Source of the DNA: Mediterraneibacter hominis | Lineage (GTDB): Bacteria > Bacillota > Clostridia > Lachnospirales > Lachnospiraceae | Reading direction: 5' to 3' | Assembly: GCF_014287475.1 (NCBI RefSeq) | Contig: NZ_JACOPF010000002.1 | Coordinates: 310,001-374,000 of the forward strand | DNA length: 64,000 nucleotides | Shown: positions 8,484 through 16,870 of the stretch, piece after piece | How positions within the stretch are numbered: position 1 is the first letter of the stretch | Layout: each line of letters opens with the position of its first letter | Position numbers and translations under genes: made by a program | The notes under the pieces: generated by a model | The model's database searches: none | The model's input: only the letters and a program-made list of their open reading frames with translations | What the model was told of the DNA's origin: nothing

Positions 8484-9359
8484 ATGCGTAGTGAAGAAGA
8501 AATGTTTGATTTAATTATAAGTACTGCTCAGAAGGATGACAGAATACGCGCTGTTTATATGAACGGCTCCAGAACGAATAAGAAGGTGAAAAAGGATATA
8601 TTTCAAGACTATGATATTGTTTATGTAGTCAGGAAAAACAAGCCTTTTTATGAAGAAACAGCTTGGATCGATATTTTTGGAGAAAGGCTGTATATGCAGT
8701 GTCCTGATGAGATAGACCGCTGTAATGGATTTCATGTTGATTTTGATAAATGCTATGGCTGGCTGATACAGTTTAAAGACGGAAACCGGCTTGATCTGCA
8801 TGTGATACCGGAAGAAGAAGCAAAGGCGCTAGATGATAAGTTATGTGTAATCCTATTAGATAAAGACGGAATTCTGCCAACAGTATCAGAGCCTGCGGAT
8901 GAGGATTACTGGATAAAAAAGCCCGCACAAAAAGAATTCGAGGCCTGCTGTAATGAGTTTTGGTGGTGTCTGAATAACGTTGCAAAGGGATTGTGGCGTG
9001 AAGAAATTCCATATGTGCATAAAATGCTTTATGACGGAAGCCATCTGGAATTAGTAAAATTGTTGAATTGGAAAATAGGCTATGAAACGCAATTTCGGAT
9101 TTCAACAGGAAAGGCGTCTAAATATTTACAAAAATATTTAGACGAAGATATATGGGAACGATTTCTTGATACATATGCCAATGGGAATATAGACAACATT
9201 TGGCATAGCGTATTTGTTATGTGTGGGCTGTTCAACGATATTGCATGTGAACTAGAACGCCGTTGGGGACATACTTACAATTTAAAAGAGGCAGAGGCAG
9301 GTTATAAATTTTTAAAGCATGTGCAGACACTGCCCAAAGACGCAAAGGAGATTTTTTAG
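8484..9359 (+). CDS. Aminoglycoside 6-adenylyltransferase-like protein (AadE/ANT(6) family)
   Basis: 291 aa, the usual length for ANT(6) enzymes, which adenylylate streptomycin at position 6. The nucleotidyltransferase motif is GSRTNKKVKKDIFQDYDIV (residues 28-46), with the metal-binding D42 and D44. The family blocks ...RLDLHVIPEEEA..., CCNEFWWCLNNVAKGLWREEIPY and KLLNWKIGYET follow. The start at 8484 has an AGGGGAAATGG ribosome site. Chromosomal homologues are common in clostridia and often have untested resistance activity, so actual resistance is not asserted. Confidence 0.85.
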   Translation: MRSEEEMFDLIISTAQKDDRIRAVYMNGSRTNKKVKKDIFQDYDIVYVVRKNKPFYEETAWIDIFGERLYMQCPDEIDRCNGFHVDFDKCYGWLIQFKDGNRLDLHVIPEEEAKALDDKLCVILLDKDGILPTVSEPADEDYWIKKPAQKEFEACCNEFWWCLNNVAKGLWREEIPYVHKMLYDGSHLELVKLLNWKIGYETQFRISTGKASKYLQKYLDEDIWERFLDTYANGNIDNIWHSVFVMCGLFNDIACELERRWGHTYNLKEAEAGYKFLKHVQTLPKDAKEIF

Positions 9360-9389
9360 AAAGAGTATTGTATTTTAACGCGTAGCTTT

Positions 9390-9423
9390 GCCCTGCGCCT
9401 TTTTACTAAAAGAAGCAGGGCAG
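9390..9423. terminator. Hairpin between convergent genes
   Basis: The inverted arms TGCCCTGC and GCAGGGCA also contain CTTTT/AAAAG pairs. It lies between the convergent AadE-like gene and the synthase gene. Neither side has a long U tract, so it may be a weak bidirectional terminator. Confidence 0.5.
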
Positions 9424-9433
9424 GAAATAGGGA

Positions 9434-10633
9434 TTATACTTCTGCGTGATAGATGTCTAAGAACTCTTCTTCTGTTAGAAGGCCTCGCTTTTCAATTCCT
9501 TTTTCTTTTACTTTTGCTAAGATGGAAGTGATTTGTTCTGCATTTGCAGAGAGATTTAGTTTGTCAAGAAAATATTCAATAGAAGCTTTTCCACTCTTTT
9601 TACCAAGTACAATATCTCCTTCGCGGCCGAAATATCGTGGATCTGTAGCATACATAGCAAGTGGTTGCTTTACGACAAGATCGATACCAATTCCAGATTC
9701 ACGGGTATAATTACGAATACCGGCTACAGGTTTGTTGTTTGCGAGTTTTACACCAGAGATTTTTTCAACTTCTTTGCACATTTGCGGAAGTTTTTCTATT
9801 TTATAGTCATTAGGCATGTCCATCATAATCTTCATGCACATCATGAGTTCTTCAAGAGAAGCATTTCCGGTTCGTTCACCTAACCCATTAATACACGAAT
9901 GTACACAACTAGCGCCTGCGGCTATAGCGGCTAATTCTGTTGCAACTGCCATGCCAAAGTCGTTATGTGTATGTACTTCTACAGGGAGATCATTGGTCAT
10001 TTTTTTCATCTTTTTAACAAGGTATTCTATTGTCTGTGGCATTGCACAACCCATTGTATCCACTACACCAACGGAAGTTGGAGCTGCCTCTTTCATAATC
10101 GCAGCCATCAAATTTTCTAAATCTTCTACTCTGGAACGTGTTGTGTCGTACGGGAAGTAAACAGCTTTCAGGCCCTGGCTCTTCGCATAATTTATACAGT
10201 CAGCACTTTTTTCAAATACTTTTTCCCATGTCCAGTCAAATTGATATTTTAATTTTGGATAGCCGATTGGAACTTCGATGACAACACCATTTGCGCCGCA
10301 GTCTACAGCCATATCTATATCTTGGCGTGTTGCACGAGCAAATGTATAAATTTCCGCTTTAAGATTTTTCTTGGAGATTTCTCTGATGGCGTCCTGGTCC
10401 ATTTTGGAGACCGCCGGCATACCTGCTTCAATTCTTTCTACACCGATCTGATCTAACATTTCTGCGATGCGCACTTTATCATCTTTAGTGAATACTACAC
10501 CAGGAGTCTGCTCTCCATCTCTTAGGGTGGCGTCATGGATTTCTACTTTTTGTCCTGCAGTCATCAGTGATTTTACTTCATTTAGATCATTGTATGGGCT
10601 AGCCCACCATGCATCTTCTTTAAAATACGACAT
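9434..10633 (-). CDS. DRE-TIM metallolyase-type synthase/lyase (isopropylmalate/homocitrate synthase-like)
   Basis: 399 aa from the ATG at 10631-10633, preceded by AAAGGAGGAAAAAC. In-frame upstream codons lack a ribosome site. The DRE-TIM signature VEIHDATLRDGEQTPGV lies near residue 35. The metal-binding HTHND and the glycine-rich GLGERTGNASLEE follow. The family condenses 2-oxo acids with acetyl-CoA (LeuA, NifV, CimA) or cleaves the reverse products (HMG-CoA lyase). The LeuA regulatory domain is absent, since the protein ends soon after the barrel and a short helical tail. Its location next to a GntR regulator and several keto-acid enzymes suggests a dedicated catabolic or anabolic keto-acid step rather than leucine synthesis. 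The substrate is unknown. Confidence 0.85.
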   Translation of the reverse strand: MSYFKEDAWWASPYNDLNEVKSLMTAGQKVEIHDATLRDGEQTPGVVFTKDDKVRIAEMLDQIGVERIEAGMPAVSKMDQDAIREISKKNLKAEIYTFARATRQDIDMAVDCGANGVVIEVPIGYPKLKYQFDWTWEKVFEKSADCINYAKSQGLKAVYFPYDTTRSRVEDLENLMAAIMKEAAPTSVGVVDTMGCAMPQTIEYLVKKMKKMTNDLPVEVHTHNDFGMAVATELAAIAAGASCVHSCINGLGERTGNASLEELMMCMKIMMDMPNDYKIEKLPQMCKEVEKISGVKLANNKPVAGIRNYTRESGIGIDLVVKQPLAMYATDPRYFGREGDIVLGKKSGKASIEYFLDKLNLSANAEQITSILAKVKEKGIEKRGLLTEEEFLDIYHAEV

Positions 10634-10652
10634 TGTTTTTCCTCCTTTTGTA

Positions 10653-10710
10653 TATACCTTTATTATACATTCAAGAAATATTAACATATTATGTTAATAC
10701 CTTTATGATA
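10653..10710 (-). promoter_or_regulatory. Promoter region with two candidate GntR half-sites
   Basis: TATACCTTTATTATA (10653-10667) and AATACCTTTATGATA (10696-10710) lie in the same orientation upstream of the synthase gene. On the minus strand the first contains TATAAT (10667-10662), a possible -10. The same ATACCTTT core occurs in both promoters of the divergent region 16684-16817. Confidence 0.6.
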
Positions 10711-10844
10711 ATTTCATCATACCTCTATATCTATTAGAAGTCAAGAGAAAATACGAAATAAGATATACGAAATATAAGGGCTGGAAGAGAAAGATCGGGA
10801 GTATGAAATAGAATGAAAATACAGAGAAATAGAAGAATGACACA

Positions 10845-10884
10845 GAAAAAAATATTCCCGACAGGAGTGCCTGTCGGGAATATT
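10845..10884 (-). terminator. Rho-independent terminator of the GntR gene
   Basis: Perfect 15-bp arms AATATTCCCGACAGG (10851-10865) and its complement (10870-10884) surround a 4-nt loop. Read on the minus strand they are followed by a run of U residues. Confidence 0.9.
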
Positions 10885-10926
10885 TGCTGAGAAATATGTA
10901 TCTGTTTATCAAAGAATAAATCTATA

Positions 10927-11793
10927 TTATAAAAAGTTCTCCTGCGAAATACTTGTCTGCTTGGAAGCCTCGGTTAACATACGTCCCTGTATGATACGCA
11001 GATGATCGGTATTTAAACTATATGCTTTTTTATAATTTCTATCTTTTAAAGCATTCAATATTTTTTTATGATAAGAATAAGAATGCTTTATAACACCTTC
11101 CACAGCGCTGGAGCGCTGGAGCTGTTCTTTTACAAACGGACTTAAGGCACTCCAAAACTGAAACAAAAATTCGTTTTTAGAGAGCATAATCAACTGTGAA
11201 TGAAAATCATAATCTAGCTTTGCATATTCCTCTGGAGATTCACAGTGTTCCTGTTTTTTAAGATTTTTTTCAATAAAAACAAGAGCTCTTTCATCTAATC
11301 GTTCTGTAGCCAGTCGAAACGCTTCGCGTTCGATACAATTTCTAGCTTCAATATAATGAGAAAGCTGGTAATTTCCGATTGTAAATAGAGAACGGATTGC
11401 CTCTCTTACGTTAGAGTTATCATCTGCTAAAGGCGGAAGAGAGGATTCCTCTACAGAAGAGTCCTCGCCTTCTGCTGATTTTTCATCAGAAGCAAGAATA
11501 GACATCGCAGTATTAGCATCTACTACATAAGTTCCGTTTCCCTGTTTAATAGAGAGTATTCCAAAATACTCTAACTTTTTAAATGCTTCACGGAGCGTTG
11601 TTCTGCTGACTCCAAATTCTTGGGTTAACACCTTTTCAGACGGGATTTTTTTTCCTTCTTTAAAACGTCCGCTTTTAATTGCTTCTATCATCTGTTCTAC
11701 GACAGCGTCTACCAGTGTGACACGTTTGACGTGTAATGAATTATTATTTGGCATGAGTATTTCACCATTACTTTCTTTCCTATATCTTTCCAT
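10927..11793 (-). CDS. GntR-family transcriptional regulator, FCD subgroup
   Basis: 288 aa. The winged-helix GntR domain (about 20-90) carries IPSEKVLTQEFGVSRTTLREAFKKLEYFGIL and GNGTYVV. An FCD-type all-helical ligand domain (about 125-270) has EARNCIEREAFRLA and DYDFHSQL, consistent with the metal and carboxylate pocket of this group. An acidic, serine-rich linker (about 100-120) joins them. A later start at MPNNNS (11754) is possible. The gene sits among 2-oxo-acid genes. Its own leader contains AATACC (11797-11802), a partial match to the motif found in the other promoters, so it is the likely local repressor. Confidence 0.9.
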   Translation of the reverse strand: MERYRKESNGEILMPNNNSLHVKRVTLVDAVVEQMIEAIKSGRFKEGKKIPSEKVLTQEFGVSRTTLREAFKKLEYFGILSIKQGNGTYVVDANTAMSILASDEKSAEGEDSSVEESSLPPLADDNSNVREAIRSLFTIGNYQLSHYIEARNCIEREAFRLATERLDERALVFIEKNLKKQEHCESPEEYAKLDYDFHSQLIMLSKNEFLFQFWSALSPFVKEQLQRSSAVEGVIKHSYSYHKKILNALKDRNYKKAYSLNTDHLRIIQGRMLTEASKQTSISQENFL

Positions 11794-11871
11794 AATAATA
11801 CCATACTACTCCCTTGAAAATCAACAAAATTAGAAGTGCTTATCAAACGTGACCCGTAGGAAGCTGCTTGC

Positions 11872-13143
11872 TTAAGGCCAGATTCCGCGCAGATTTTTAG
11901 CATCTATAACACGTTTGACAGCGATCAGATAAGCACCTGTCCGTAAGGTGGTCCCTTTTTCTTGGGAAATATCCCACACGGACTTGAAAGCTTGATCCAT
12001 AATTTCTTTTAATTGTTCATTTACATGTTCTTCGCTCCAGTTTACAGATTGAATATTCTGTACCCACTCAAAATAAGAAACAATGACACCGCCAGCATTT
12101 GCCAGAATATCCGGTACCAGTATGATGCCCTTCTTTTTTAGGATTTCGTCGGCTTCCACAGAGGTTGGCCCGTTGGCTCCTTCGACAATGACTTTGGCTT
12201 GAATCTTGTCTGCATTTCCAGCGTGGATCTGATTTTCCAGCGCCGCGGGGACAAGAAGGACAGTATCCAGTTCAAGAAGCTCTTCATTGGCAATATGAAC
12301 GACATTTTCCTTCTTATAATCTTTTAAGAGATTTCCTCTTTTTTCGGATAAATATTGAATAATATTCGGGATATCTAATCCGTCGGCGCAGTAAAGTCCG
12401 CCGGAGACGTCACTTACTCCTACTACTTTCATGCCCGCCATATGTAAAAGCTTTGCAGAAACGCTCCCGACATTCCCCATTCCTTGAACAGCTACAGTTG
12501 TTCCTGATATTGGCAGATGTAAAGCGCGAAGAATATTAAGAGCAGTAATCATAACTCCCCGCCCGGTTGCCTCACTTCTGCCCAGGGCCCCGCCTAATTC
12601 CAGCGGCTTACCGGTGACGACACCTGGAACACAGTGCCCTTTGAGCATACTATAGGTATCCATGATCCATCCCATGACATTTGCATTGGTGCCGACATCA
12701 GGAGCAGGAATATCTTGTTCAGGTCCTATAATAGGAGCGATCATAGCTGTAAAGCGTCGAGTAAGACGGCGAATCTCCGCCTCAGATAGTTCGGAGGGAT
12801 CACAGATAATTCCGCCTTTTCCTCCGCCATAAGGGATATTTACAACGGCGCACTTAAAAGTCATCCATGCCGCAAGAGCTTTTACTTCATCTATGTTCAC
12901 ATTCTGGTGATAACGGATACCGCCTTTGGCAGGCCCCCTGGAAGTGGAATGCTGCACACGGTATCCTTCAAAGACTCGGACGCTTCCATCGTCCATACGC
13001 ACAGGAACAGAAACCTTTAACTCTCGTTCTGGATGCAGGACAGCTTCGTAATCGCTGGAATCATATTGCAGAAGTGAAGCGGCATGCTTTACAGTTGAAA
13101 CTACATTATCGTAAGGATTGTATTTTTCAGATGTTGTACACAT
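11872..13143 (-). CDS. Glu/Leu/Phe/Val dehydrogenase family amino-acid dehydrogenase
   Basis: 423 aa from the ATG at 13141-13143 (site ATGGAGATTAGA). An ATG at 13155 is in frame but less well placed. The catalytic region RGPAKGGIRYH...PYGGGKGGI and the conserved aspartate in IPAPDVGT are present, followed by the NAD-binding AVQGMGNVGSVSA. Such enzymes deaminate glutamate or another amino acid to the 2-oxo acid with NAD(P)+. Length and motifs fit glutamate dehydrogenase, but the cluster context leaves other substrates open. With the aminotransferases nearby, it could recycle glutamate to 2-oxoglutarate. Confidence 0.9.
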   Translation of the reverse strand: MCTTSEKYNPYDNVVSTVKHAASLLQYDSSDYEAVLHPERELKVSVPVRMDDGSVRVFEGYRVQHSTSRGPAKGGIRYHQNVNIDEVKALAAWMTFKCAVVNIPYGGGKGGIICDPSELSEAEIRRLTRRFTAMIAPIIGPEQDIPAPDVGTNANVMGWIMDTYSMLKGHCVPGVVTGKPLELGGALGRSEATGRGVMITALNILRALHLPISGTTVAVQGMGNVGSVSAKLLHMAGMKVVGVSDVSGGLYCADGLDIPNIIQYLSEKRGNLLKDYKKENVVHIANEELLELDTVLLVPAALENQIHAGNADKIQAKVIVEGANGPTSVEADEILKKKGIILVPDILANAGGVIVSYFEWVQNIQSVNWSEEHVNEQLKEIMDQAFKSVWDISQEKGTTLRTGAYLIAVKRVIDAKNLRGIWP

Positions 13144-13235
13144 TCTAATCTCCATTCTGCACCACTGACGCTTGAGGCGCAAATATAATAAAGATGGTGT
13201 GCGTCATTCACCATATCTCATTTTTGATATTTATG

Positions 13236-14234
13236 TTAGAGCTTTTCAAGTACTGCAGTGTTTACAATCCAATCTGCTTTCTCACCCTTAAGTACTTTGA
13301 CCATCTGTTCTGCTGACTGAACAGCCATTTTTCTGGAACCACTGACAGTAAGGGCAGAAGAATGAGGACTGATAATAAGATTTTCCATAGAAAACAATTT
13401 CTGGTAAGCATCCAGAAGTTTTCCGTCTTTATCCGTTGGTTCTGTTTCAAAGACGTCTAGGGCAGCACCTGCGATAGTTTGGTTTTCCAACGCTTCTATA
13501 AGTGCCTTTTCATCTACGATAGGGCCACGGGAACAATTAATAAAATAAGCAGAAGGCTTCATTTTCTCAAACTGTTCCGTACTCATCATATGGATAGTTT
13601 CTTCTGTCTGCGGTGTATGGAGCGTTACGAAATCTGCTTTCTTCAATACACTATCCATGTCAGGCATCATTTTTGCTCCGTATTTTGCGCCATCTTCCGG
13701 ACTCAGACGTGGATCATACGCGATTACATTCATGTCGAATATATTGCAGTATTTGGCAACAATGCTGCCTATATGTCCGAGACCGATGATGCCAACTGTT
13801 TTTCCTTCTATATCATCGGGTTTATAAGTAACTTTGATAGCAAAATTTCCTTTCTTTTGTTCTTTGTCCGCGGTCATTATTTTGCGGCCAAGCATTAGGA
13901 TGTACATCATGGTGTGTTCTGCAACGGATACAGTGGCAGCATGCGGAGTATTTGTCACGATGACACCCTGCTTTGTTGCGGCCTCAAGGTCAATCAATTC
14001 AGTGCCAATACCGTGACGTGCGATAACCTGAAGATTCGGGCATTTTTGAATCATTTCAGAGGTCAGACGGTTATGGCGGACAATGATTCCATCTATGGAT
14101 TCATCCATCATAGAAAGAAGTGTTTCCGGTTTTGGATCTGGTGCTAGTACAACATGTTCTATTGCGTCCTCAAGTATTTTCATGCCGTCCGGATGGATGA
14201 ATTGAGTGATAAGGACTTTTTTCTTAAGTTTCAT
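13236..14234 (-). CDS. D-2-hydroxyacid dehydrogenase (phosphoglycerate dehydrogenase-like)
   Basis: 332 aa. The Rossmann motif is VGIIGLGHIGS (near 150). The catalytic Arg lies in NCSRGPIVDE, the Glu in DVFETEP and the His in ISPHSSA. The family interconverts 2-oxo acids and D-2-hydroxy acids with NAD(P)H. There is no ACT domain, which argues against a SerA dedicated to serine synthesis. It lies downstream of the FAH-family gene with an 84-nt gap holding a hairpin. Within the cluster it could reduce the 2-oxo acid produced by transamination. The substrate is unknown. Confidence 0.88.
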   Translation of the reverse strand: MKLKKKVLITQFIHPDGMKILEDAIEHVVLAPDPKPETLLSMMDESIDGIIVRHNRLTSEMIQKCPNLQVIARHGIGTELIDLEAATKQGVIVTNTPHAATVSVAEHTMMYILMLGRKIMTADKEQKKGNFAIKVTYKPDDIEGKTVGIIGLGHIGSIVAKYCNIFDMNVIAYDPRLSPEDGAKYGAKMMPDMDSVLKKADFVTLHTPQTEETIHMMSTEQFEKMKPSAYFINCSRGPIVDEKALIEALENQTIAGAALDVFETEPTDKDGKLLDAYQKLFSMENLIISPHSSALTVSGSRKMAVQSAEQMVKVLKGEKADWIVNTAVLEKL

Positions 14235-14275
14235 ATAGATACCTCCTGTTAAGTTGACATATGAAATGAAAAGAC

Positions 14276-14308
14276 GAAGCGGGATATGCTGTAGTATATC
14301 CCGCCTTC
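14276..14308 (-). terminator. Intergenic hairpin between FAH-family and hydroxyacid dehydrogenase genes
   Basis: The arms GCGGGATAT and ATATCCCGC are extended by GAA/TTC. With no clear U tract it may be an attenuator or mRNA-stability element rather than a full terminator. Confidence 0.5.
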
Positions 14309-14318
14309 GGCTGCTGGA

Positions 14319-15365
14319 TTATTTAATCATATCGTCAGAAATCACCTTGATCGGGTTTTCTATTTTTCCGATACCTTCTACTTCTGTTGTGAGAACTTTT
14401 CCTTTGCCAAGGTCAACATGCTGAAATTTCACTTTGATATCTTTGCGTTTTTCAGCATGCTTTTCATCTCCGCCCTGTACAGTTCCCCAAGATACAATAT
14501 CACCGGCACAAAGAGTGTGCGCGCCAGAAAGGTAGCTGATGAGATATGGAATTTTGAAAAACATATCTCTGGTATTGCCTGTCTGAATGTGTTCTCCGTC
14601 AAGCCATGCGTCGATATCCAGGTTATTTACATCTTCGATTTCATCAGCGGTAACCAGATATGGTCCCATAGGAGCGAAAGAATCATAGCATTTATATCTG
14701 CCGGCATACGTCAGCCGTTTGTCGCCGCCTTCTTCAGCAGAACGTTTGGAAACGATCCATTCTCTGTTATCGCGGAGCCAGTGAGCAGTGAGATCGTTGT
14801 GTACAGTATAACCGTAAACATAACTTTCAGCCTCTTTTTCATCAATGAAACGCCCTTTTTTAGCAATGACAAACGCCATTTCAGATTCAGAGCCAACATT
14901 GCCGATTTCTTTTGGAATTTCGAGTGTGTCATAAGGGCCTACAACACAGGTTGGAACCTTGATAAAGTAATACGGATGTTTTGGCCCATCTGGCAGATCT
15001 GCGATTTCATATTTCTGTCTATTGTTGATTGCTATAGAAAAAATCTTGGATGGAGCAGGGATTGGCGCCATATAGGTGATTTTGTCAGTATCATAAAGTA
15101 GCTGCTCTCCTTCTGGACCAGCTGCATCAGGATTTTTAGAGGCGTAAGCCATAGCCTCTCTGATACACTCTTTGCCTTCCTCCCCACTTTCGATAACCCC
15201 GATCATGCAAGGAGGTGTCATAACATCTGCACGTTCCTGCGGTTTTGCCTTTCCTGCGGCTTTAAGTGCTGCTGCATATCCATAGTTTACATCCAAAATT
15301 TTACCATTTTCCATCAATACGCCTACGCGCTGTTCACGACCTGTTTTAAAAGTACAAAGTTTCAT
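14319..15365 (-). CDS. Fumarylacetoacetate hydrolase (FAH) family protein
   Basis: 348 aa. An N-terminal cap region (about 1-90) precedes the FAH beta-fold. The metal-binding acidic motif is GSESEMAFVI, with YGYTVHNDLTAHWLRD downstream. This superfamily cleaves or decarboxylates 2,4-dioxo-type acids (acylpyruvases, oxaloacetate decarboxylase, catechol meta-pathway enzymes). The end of the protein shows LCAGDIVSWGTVQGG, where the usual TGD-I-xxGT-P is slightly changed. It starts 33 nt after the aminotransferase gene and is probably cotranscribed with it. The exact C-C bond cleaved cannot be inferred. Confidence 0.88.
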   Translation of the reverse strand: MKLCTFKTGREQRVGVLMENGKILDVNYGYAAALKAAGKAKPQERADVMTPPCMIGVIESGEEGKECIREAMAYASKNPDAAGPEGEQLLYDTDKITYMAPIPAPSKIFSIAINNRQKYEIADLPDGPKHPYYFIKVPTCVVGPYDTLEIPKEIGNVGSESEMAFVIAKKGRFIDEKEAESYVYGYTVHNDLTAHWLRDNREWIVSKRSAEEGGDKRLTYAGRYKCYDSFAPMGPYLVTADEIEDVNNLDIDAWLDGEHIQTGNTRDMFFKIPYLISYLSGAHTLCAGDIVSWGTVQGGDEKHAEKRKDIKVKFQHVDLGKGKVLTTEVEGIGKIENPIKVISDDMIK

Positions 15366-15398
15366 AATTCTTATTCTCCATTTCTTATTGTTTTATTT

Positions 15399-16583
15399 TT
15401 ATTGTTTGGAACGGATATCTGCTACAAATTTCTTTAAACGTTCCATTCCTTCGGCGCAGTCTTCATAAGAAGTAGCATAGGAGAGCCGGAGGTTATTTTT
15501 AGAACCAGGGCCAAAGTCACTGCCAGGAACACAGGCTACTCCATATTCCTCAAGAAAACGCTGGCAGAAGGTATCGCCGTCCATACCTAGAGAAGAGACA
15601 TTTGGAAATACATAAAATGCAGCCTGCGGATATGCACAGGGCAGTCCGAGTTCTTTTAATGTACTATATATTAATTCGCGTCTCTTATTAAATTGTTCCA
15701 TCATATAAGCAATTTCATCTGACTCCTGTGTGAGCGCTGCAAGAGCAGCATCCTGTGAGGAGGAAGTTGCGCAGAGTACAATTTTTTGATGTGCGCGGAT
15801 TAAAATGGACATTAATTTTTTGCAGGCAGCAATGTAGCCTATACGGAAACCGCACATGGAATGACTTTTGGAAAAGGACTGAATTGTAATTGTTCTTTCC
15901 CACATTCCAGGCAGACTAGCAATAGACGTATGTACATTGTCTTCATATAGAATACGCTCATAAGCCTCGTCTGCGATCACAAGAATATCATGGTCGATAC
16001 AAATTTGGCTGAGTTCTTCTAAGCTTTCCCTGTCTATAATTGTACCGGTCGGATTAGAAGGGGTACAAAGCATAATCAGCTTTGTCTTAGAGGTGATGCT
16101 CTGCTTAAGGATCTCCAAATCAAAATTCCAGTTATCTGCTTCGCGTAAAGGTACATAAACGGGAACAGCGTTTGCGATTTTGACAATGCTGTCGTAAGGG
16201 GAATATCCCGGATCGGATAAGATTACCTCATCTCCGGCATCCACCAGTGCAAGGACAGCGGCAGCCATTGCCTCTTCTCCGCCGACGGTAACCATAATTT
16301 CACTGTTGGGATCCGCGTGGATGTGATTTTCTTTTTCCAATTTTTTCGCGATGGCTTTACGCAGTGCTATAGTTCCGTAATTAGAAGTATAGCGTGTATT
16401 ACCTGCCTGAAGAGAAGCACATGCTGCTTCGCGGATATACTTTGGAGTGACAAAGTCAGGCTGGCCGATTTCAAAATGGATTACGGATTTTCCATCGGCT
16501 TCTAATTGCCCGGCTCTTTCAAGAACGCGCCGGATTCCGGTAAATGTAATTGCCTTCATCTTTTTCGGTTCATAATCTTTCAT
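15399..16583 (-). CDS. PLP-dependent class I/II aminotransferase
   Basis: 394 aa from the ATG at 16581-16583, which is placed 8 nt after AAAGGA. ATG codons further upstream are too close to or before that site. Fold-type I motifs include the cofactor-binding GGEEAM, CTPSNPTGT, the aspartate in IADEAYE and the Schiff-base lysine in SFSKSHSMCGFRIGY. It is similar to aspartate/aromatic aminotransferases. As the first gene after the divergent promoter, it probably feeds a 2-oxo acid to the FAH-family enzyme and hydroxyacid dehydrogenase. Substrate not determined. Confidence 0.9.
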   Translation of the reverse strand: MKDYEPKKMKAITFTGIRRVLERAGQLEADGKSVIHFEIGQPDFVTPKYIREAACASLQAGNTRYTSNYGTIALRKAIAKKLEKENHIHADPNSEIMVTVGGEEAMAAAVLALVDAGDEVILSDPGYSPYDSIVKIANAVPVYVPLREADNWNFDLEILKQSITSKTKLIMLCTPSNPTGTIIDRESLEELSQICIDHDILVIADEAYERILYEDNVHTSIASLPGMWERTITIQSFSKSHSMCGFRIGYIAACKKLMSILIRAHQKIVLCATSSSQDAALAALTQESDEIAYMMEQFNKRRELIYSTLKELGLPCAYPQAAFYVFPNVSSLGMDGDTFCQRFLEEYGVACVPGSDFGPGSKNNLRLSYATSYEDCAEGMERLKKFVADIRSKQ

Positions 16584-16685
16584 GCCATTCATCCTTTCTC
16601 TCATTTTTATTTTTGTAGATACAACGGAAAATAGATGCTGAGTGATACGTGCTATTTTCACAACGGTGTATCAAACATACTATGA

Positions 16686-16714
16686 TAATACCTTTTGAAA
16701 GGTATTCTGTCAAT
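16686..16714 (-). promoter_or_regulatory. Aminotransferase promoter with operator palindrome in the spacer
   Basis: Read on the minus strand: TTGACA (16714-16709), a 17-bp spacer and TATTAT (16691-16686). The 20-bp inverted repeat AATACCTTTTGAAAGGTATT occupies 16687-16706, between and overlapping the promoter boxes. That is the expected place for a repressor, here probably the FCD-GntR encoded at 10927-11793. Confidence 0.75.
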
Positions 16715-16773
16715 ATGTTTCGACGCAATAATTTGTACAAAAAAATGCAAAAAAAACTAGTAATATGTGACAG

Positions 16774-16817
16774 TTGACATATTTTTGTTTGATATGCATA
16801 ATTGATATAAAGGTATT
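16774..16817 (+). promoter_or_regulatory. Divergent promoter with operator half-site at the start point
   Basis: TTGACA (16774-16779), a 17-bp spacer and CATAAT (16797-16802). AAAGGTATT, the complement of the cluster motif, lies at 16809-16817 around the expected transcription start. It drives the gene at 16871. Confidence 0.75.
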
Positions 16818-16870
16818 ATAATATTATGATATTATTTAAATTGCGCAATTATTTAAAGGAGGTATGAACT

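Noticed and set aside
10703-10912. 69-codon minus-strand frame after the GntR gene
   Set aside because: It is hydrophobic only because the AT-rich region encodes Phe/Tyr/Leu runs; it includes the GntR terminator.
14418-15101. 227-codon plus-strand frame opposite the FAH-family gene
   Set aside because: It is the complement of the conserved metal-site region; the Phe- and Ile-rich composition is typical of an antisense shadow.
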